A stretch of DNA of 64,000 nt from Pelobacter propionicus DSM 2379. Its GTDB lineage: Bacteria > Desulfobacterota > Desulfuromonadia > Geobacterales > Pseudopelobacteraceae. Shown here one piece after another: positions 60,487 to 64,000 of this stretch (within the stretch, counting starts at the first letter, position 1; the number at the start of each line of letters is the position of its first letter). Under the pieces are notes generated by a model. That model made no database searches. It was not told the DNA's origin and saw only the letters and a list, made by a program, of their open reading frames with translations. A program made the translations under genes and the position numbers. The stretch is taken from the NCBI RefSeq assembly GCF_000015045.1, contig NC_008609.1:1355001-1419000 (forward strand), read 5' to 3'.

Positions 60487-61872
60487 TCAGTTTCGTGCTC
60501 CGGGTGCCAGACGCTGCCAGGCGAAGCCCAGCAGCATGGCAGCAAGGGAGACGGCCAGGCCGGCGTAGAGCGGCGGTATGGGGGAGGGTATAACCCCGGC
60601 GATGATCACCGCCGTGGGTGCGGCGTAGATGGAGAGGGCGCCTCCCCGGGCGCTGGTGCGCTCACCCAGGAATATGGCCAAAAGCAGCGGCAGGAAGAGG
60701 GTGGCGCCCCGCAGCCCCATGGAAAGGAAGCTCCACTTCATGATGGCAGAATTCGGATCGGACAGCAGGACGGCGAAGGCTGCCAGCAGGGCGCCCAGGG
60801 TGAGCAGCCGCATCAGCGGCAGTTCGTGGGATGCCGTCCGCTTCAGTTTCGACACCACGTCCACGTAGAGGGTCGTGCCGACACCCATGGCCAGGCCGGC
60901 GGCGGTGCCGACGGCAGCGATCAAAAGCGCGGCGAAGGCAACCCCGGCCAGTGCGGGATGGAACTGCTGGGCCAGGAAGAGCGGCAGGGCCTTGGCGCTG
61001 TCGATGCCCGGCGCATGCACGCGCATGTACATTCCGATGGCGATCCCCAAAAGCCCCAGGGGGGGCATCAGCAGGGCGCTGATCAGGGCGCCGTTCCTTG
61101 CCGCGACCGTGTCGCGGGCCGAGAAGATTGACTGGAGGTAGGTCTGGGTGGAGATGACCCCCACCAGCAGGGAGCAGAGGTCGGAGATACCCTCCGATAC
61201 TCCGTAGCCGAACAGGGAGAACCAGGGATAGGGGGGCAGGGAGCGTCTCAGTTCCTGTAACCCTCCTCCGGTTGAGATGACCAGGATGCCGCCGGCCAGC
61301 ATGATGGCGTAGATCAGAGTCGTCTTGATCACCCCCAGGGGGCCTGCGCTGCGCATGCCGCCCCCCACGGTGAACAGGGCGGTGAGCAAGAGGGCTGCCA
61401 GGGCGCCACCGGGAAGGGAAATCTGGAAGAGAGTCGAGAGCAGCGCTCCTGCGGCCAAAAGCTGGGCCACGATGTGGATGAACATGCCCAGGGCCGAGAA
61501 GAGGCTGGCGCAGACCCGTGCCCGTTCGCCGTGGTAGCGTGATATGAACTGGGGGATGGTGGCTGCCATGCCCCCGCGCAGTGAGGGGGCCAGGGCCAGG
61601 CCGAGGAACAGGCAGGCGATGCCGGCGCCCAGGGTGAACCACCAGGCCGACAGGCCATGCAGGTAGGCCAGTTGGGCCGTGCCGATGGTAGCGGCTCCCC
61701 CCACCAGGGTGCCCAGGATTCCGCCGGCCACGTCCCGGCTGTTCGCCTTTCGACCGGCCAGGGAGAAATCTCCTGCCGAGCGGACGTTGCGCGCGCTGGT
61801 TACGGCCACCGCCACCATGGCGGCGATGGTGAGCAGAAATGGTACCATGAAGAGTGCTGAAACGTTGGGCAC
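60487..61872 (-). CDS. Sodium:solute symporter family protein
   Basis: 461 aa with about 13 hydrophobic segments. SSS-family marks are DFSLAGRKANSRDVAGGILG near residue 35, GGAATIGTAQLAYLHGLSAWWF, and the middle block SEGISDLCSLLVGVISTQTYLQSIFSARD (Na-site region). Substrate not deducible. Convergent with pyc and divergent from ogt. Confidence 0.9.
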   Translation of the reverse strand: MPNVSALFMVPFLLTIAAMVAVAVTSARNVRSAGDFSLAGRKANSRDVAGGILGTLVGGAATIGTAQLAYLHGLSAWWFTLGAGIACLFLGLALAPSLRGGMAATIPQFISRYHGERARVCASLFSALGMFIHIVAQLLAAGALLSTLFQISLPGGALAALLLTALFTVGGGMRSAGPLGVIKTTLIYAIMLAGGILVISTGGGLQELRRSLPPYPWFSLFGYGVSEGISDLCSLLVGVISTQTYLQSIFSARDTVAARNGALISALLMPPLGLLGIAIGMYMRVHAPGIDSAKALPLFLAQQFHPALAGVAFAALLIAAVGTAAGLAMGVGTTLYVDVVSKLKRTASHELPLMRLLTLGALLAAFAVLLSDPNSAIMKWSFLSMGLRGATLFLPLLLAIFLGERTSARGGALSIYAAPTAVIIAGVIPSPIPPLYAGLAVSLAAMLLGFAWQRLAPGARN

Positions 61873-61963
61873 ACCGGACCTCCTTCGGGAGGGGCAGTGT
61901 AAACCGCGCAGACTGCCCTTGTCAAAGGAGCGTTATGCTGCGGGCATAGATAAGGAGGAAGCC

Positions 61964-62437
61964 ATGGTGCATTTTCAGGAAACCTGTCTGGGACGAATCG
62001 GCATCGCCGAGGAGGGGGGAGGCATCAGCCACCTCTTCCTGGGGGGGGATAGCGTGCCGCGGGAGATGGAACAGGGCCAGACGCCGCTCTTGCGAGAAGC
62101 TTTTCAGCAACTTGAACGCTATCTGGCGGGAGAACTGACCGATTTTTCCCTGGCGCTCATGCCGGACGGCACCCCCTTCATGCAGCGGGTGTGGCAGGAA
62201 CTCCGCCGGGTGCCCTACGGCCGGACGGCCAGCTACCGGGATATCGCCACCGCACTGGGCAACCCCAAAGCCGTGCGTGCGGTGGGGATGGCCAACAACA
62301 GGAATCCGATCCCCATCTTCATCCCCTGCCACCGGATCATCGGCTGTAGCGGGAAGCTGGTGGGCTACCGCGGCGGCTTGGAGATGAAGAGGCGGCTGCT
62401 GGAACTGGAGAGGGGGAGAGCGTGCCCTCAGGGATAG
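61964..62437 (+). CDS. ogt: Methylated-DNA-protein-cysteine methyltransferase
   Basis: 157 aa. Removes O6-alkyl groups from guanine onto its own Cys. The active-site IPIFIPCHRIIG and the HTH region FMQRVWQELRRVPYGRTASY are clear, followed by GYRGGLEMKRRLLELE. The ATG at 61964 has AAGGAGG 5 bases upstream, while the longer upstream open frame has none. Its end overlaps the convergent EamA gene by 10 bases. Confidence 0.94.
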   Translation: MVHFQETCLGRIGIAEEGGGISHLFLGGDSVPREMEQGQTPLLREAFQQLERYLAGELTDFSLALMPDGTPFMQRVWQELRRVPYGRTASYRDIATALGNPKAVRAVGMANNRNPIPIFIPCHRIIGCSGKLVGYRGGLEMKRRLLELERGRACPQG

Positions 62438-63306
62438 AGGGTGATCAGCGCCACGCCGCAGAGCATCAGCAGTGTGCCTGCCAGTCGCCCGGCAATTCCC
62501 TGCTCATGGAACAGGACGTGTCCGTAGATGACTCCCATCAGCAGGCTCAGCCGTTTCAGGGATATCATGTAGGCGACCCTGGTCATGGCTATGGCGCTCA
62601 TGTGGGTCAGCACCATCAGGGCATAGAAAAGTGCGGGCAGGATAGCCTCCTTCACTGCTCCGCTGGCAAACACTCCCCGTACACCCCCCTTCATGTTCCG
62701 CAGCGCAAGGGGAGTCAGCAAGAGCGTAAGAAGCGGGATGTAGATCGCGGCGAAGAAGAGGGGCGATGAAGCTGCCACGGCCTGCTTGCCCAGGGTTGAT
62801 GTGACGCTGTAGATCAGGGCCACTCCCAGCATGCAGCGCGCACCCCTGTCGCGCATGGTGGCCCGCAACGGTTCCAGGAACTCCCTCCTGGCCCTGCCGA
62901 GGTTGAGGCAATAGGTCCCGGTGACGATCAGCAGTACACCCGCTGTGCCGGCGCGGGAGATGCGCTCTCCCAGCAGCAGGGAGGGGACGGCCAGCAGGAA
63001 CAACGGTGTCAGGGCCAGAAGCGGCAGCGTCAGGCTCAAGGGGGAGAGCTTGAGCGCCCGGATGTAGAGCACACTTGCCAGTGCCTCCAGTGGGAGCGAC
63101 ACGAGCGTTGCACGGTAGAAGCCGGGGGCAAGGGTGGGGATCGGGATGAACGGCAGCATGGCCAAAAGAAACGGCGAAGCGAGCAGAAGCCGCAGCCAGA
63201 GGATCAGGTGTTCGTTGTGGTGCGTAAGCGCGCGTTTTGCCAGCGCATCGCTGGTGGCAAGGGAGAAGGCGCAGAGCAGGGAGAGGGGAATCCAGGGAGA
63301 GATCAT
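62428..63306 (-). CDS. EamA/DMT-family transporter
   Basis: 292 aa, about ten membrane segments in two EamA repeats: SLATSDALAKRALTHHNEH and LLLASPFLLAMLPFIP in the first, ALIYSVTSTLGKQAVAASSPL and YMISLKRLSLLMGVIYGHVL in the second. Small-metabolite exporter is the family role; substrate unknown. The start at 63306, with AGGAAAC upstream, gives a proper first membrane helix; a longer frame would add an unrelated polar extension. Confidence 0.88.
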   Translation of the reverse strand: MISPWIPLSLLCAFSLATSDALAKRALTHHNEHLILWLRLLLASPFLLAMLPFIPIPTLAPGFYRATLVSLPLEALASVLYIRALKLSPLSLTLPLLALTPLFLLAVPSLLLGERISRAGTAGVLLIVTGTYCLNLGRARREFLEPLRATMRDRGARCMLGVALIYSVTSTLGKQAVAASSPLFFAAIYIPLLTLLLTPLALRNMKGGVRGVFASGAVKEAILPALFYALMVLTHMSAIAMTRVAYMISLKRLSLLMGVIYGHVLFHEQGIAGRLAGTLLMLCGVALITLYP

Positions 63307-63583
63307 GGCTGTTTCCTGGCGATGGGGAGCGGCGCTTGTCGTGTCGGAGCGTCGTGCTTCATCTAATCCTGAAAAGGGAGCCCTTTCGTGCATGGTCTGA
63401 TATGAAGCCGGATTATTGTTTCTTCGTACCACGGGGGGGCGGGATTACAAGCGTCACGGATTCATTGCCGCGGTAGCGGCTGATCCTGTGGCCGCAGAAA
63501 GGGGGGAGGTGGCATGGTGGCGTTGCCTGTATCCCCGGCTCGCCAGCGGGGGGGGCGTTCTTTTCGTGGCCTTGGCCTTGGCG

Positions 63584-63611
63584 TTGAATTGCCGCGGTTC
63601 AGCAGTATAGT
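63584..63611 (+). promoter_or_regulatory. Sigma-70-type promoter of the last gene
   Basis: TTGAAT, 16 bases, TATAGT, about 67 bases upstream of the start codon at 63678. The 371-base gap 63307-63677 shows no other feature. Confidence 0.5.
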
Positions 63612-63677
63612 TGAACACGTAATCCGCTGCTGCGTATCTGGAGGCGGGACTTGAAAAAACGGAAAGGGGAGGTTGCT

Positions 63678-63962
63678 ATGTCGTGGTACACGTTCTCGCT
63701 CAGCAAAGATGATCTGGCCCGCTACGACGCGTCGCAAGACCTGTTCACCACCATGTATTTGACCCATGGATTGCCGCAGGGCATGGCACTATGGATCAAG
63801 CCCAACTGCGATACCGGTGAAAACATGCTCTTTGCCCAGGTTCCCGATGGTCTGAATGTGAAGGACTCGGCGTTCTTTCGCATGTTTTCCCTGACCCAGT
63901 GCTCAGGTCCGTCGATGGCCGGGTTGTCATTGCTGGTCGGAAAGGCGGGAGGAGCGCGCTAG
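63678..63962 (+). CDS. Hypothetical protein
   Basis: 94 aa (MSWYTFSLSKDDLARYDASQ ... LSLLVGKAGGAR). Soluble, no signal or membrane segment, no family recognised. GGGGAGG is 5 bases before the ATG at 63678, which is preferred to an in-frame Met nine codons upstream. Own promoter at 63584. Confidence 0.65.
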   Translation: MSWYTFSLSKDDLARYDASQDLFTTMYLTHGLPQGMALWIKPNCDTGENMLFAQVPDGLNVKDSAFFRMFSLTQCSGPSMAGLSLLVGKAGGAR

Positions 63963-64000
63963 GGAGCGGGAGCGCAGGGTGTTGAGCGCGATGCCCCCTT

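Overview
The window is a GC-rich chromosomal segment that looks like a Geobacterales / Pelobacter propionicus-type deltaproteobacterium (Desulfuromonadia). That assignment is inferred from CowN, paired DUF507 genes, a tmRNA tag reading ADNYNTPVALAA, a PEP-CTERM protein, MshEN-type domains and a two-trpB tryptophan cluster. It was not tested by a database search.

Layout. Positions 1-2.9 kb are the end of an rRNA operon (partial 23S, 5S, terminator). From 3.1 to 21.6 kb is housekeeping sequence, almost all on the minus strand after queC and a small Cys-rich gene: pta, a tryptophan cluster (trpB, trpF, a second-type trpB) with hom, nusB-ribH, cobalamin genes (cbiD, cbiC, cbiX), then an envelope cluster (giant alpha-2-macroglobulin, secreted AMMECR1-like protein, VanW protein), a DUF1653 gene and hemW. 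From 22 to 31.9 kb on the plus strand are unusual envelope or signalling genes (papain-like protease fused to a GHSAG hydrolase, MshEN-CAP protein, PEP-CTERM protein), two DUF507 genes, an Slt70-type transglycosylase, cowN (minus), a small protein behind a sigma-28-like promoter, smpB and ssrA.

From 32.3 to 54.6 kb the window is accessory. Next to ssrA lies a tyrosine integrase broken by one amber codon, then a helicase with a TOTE-type primase domain and a SWIM zinc-finger gene. The SWIM gene is cut in two by a 3,544-bp transposon, which was itself hit by a 2,193-bp IS21-family element. A second, uninterrupted copy of the same transposon, in inverted orientation, sits in the integrase gene of a separate 10.4-kb island flanked by two identical full-length tRNA-Thr(CGT) genes. 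Both copies have TGAG ends and a 4-bp GGAG target duplication, and both carry a zinc-binding/HTH protein, a DDE transposase, an ExeA/TniB-like ATPase and an 82-aa unknown. Removing either copy rejoins the host gene in frame, so the boundaries are secure.

From 54.6 to 64 kb the sequence is again core: MarC-like protein, a 51-aa Cys protein, ilvE, pyruvate carboxylase, a sodium:solute symporter, an alkylguanine-DNA methyltransferase, an EamA transporter and a small unknown.

The best candidates for something undescribed are the 3.5-kb transposon, the tRNA-Thr island with its structured intergenic element, the primase-helicase/SWIM pair, the protease-hydrolase fusion, the MshEN-CAP fusion, and a palindromic repeat carried in frame inside cbiD.
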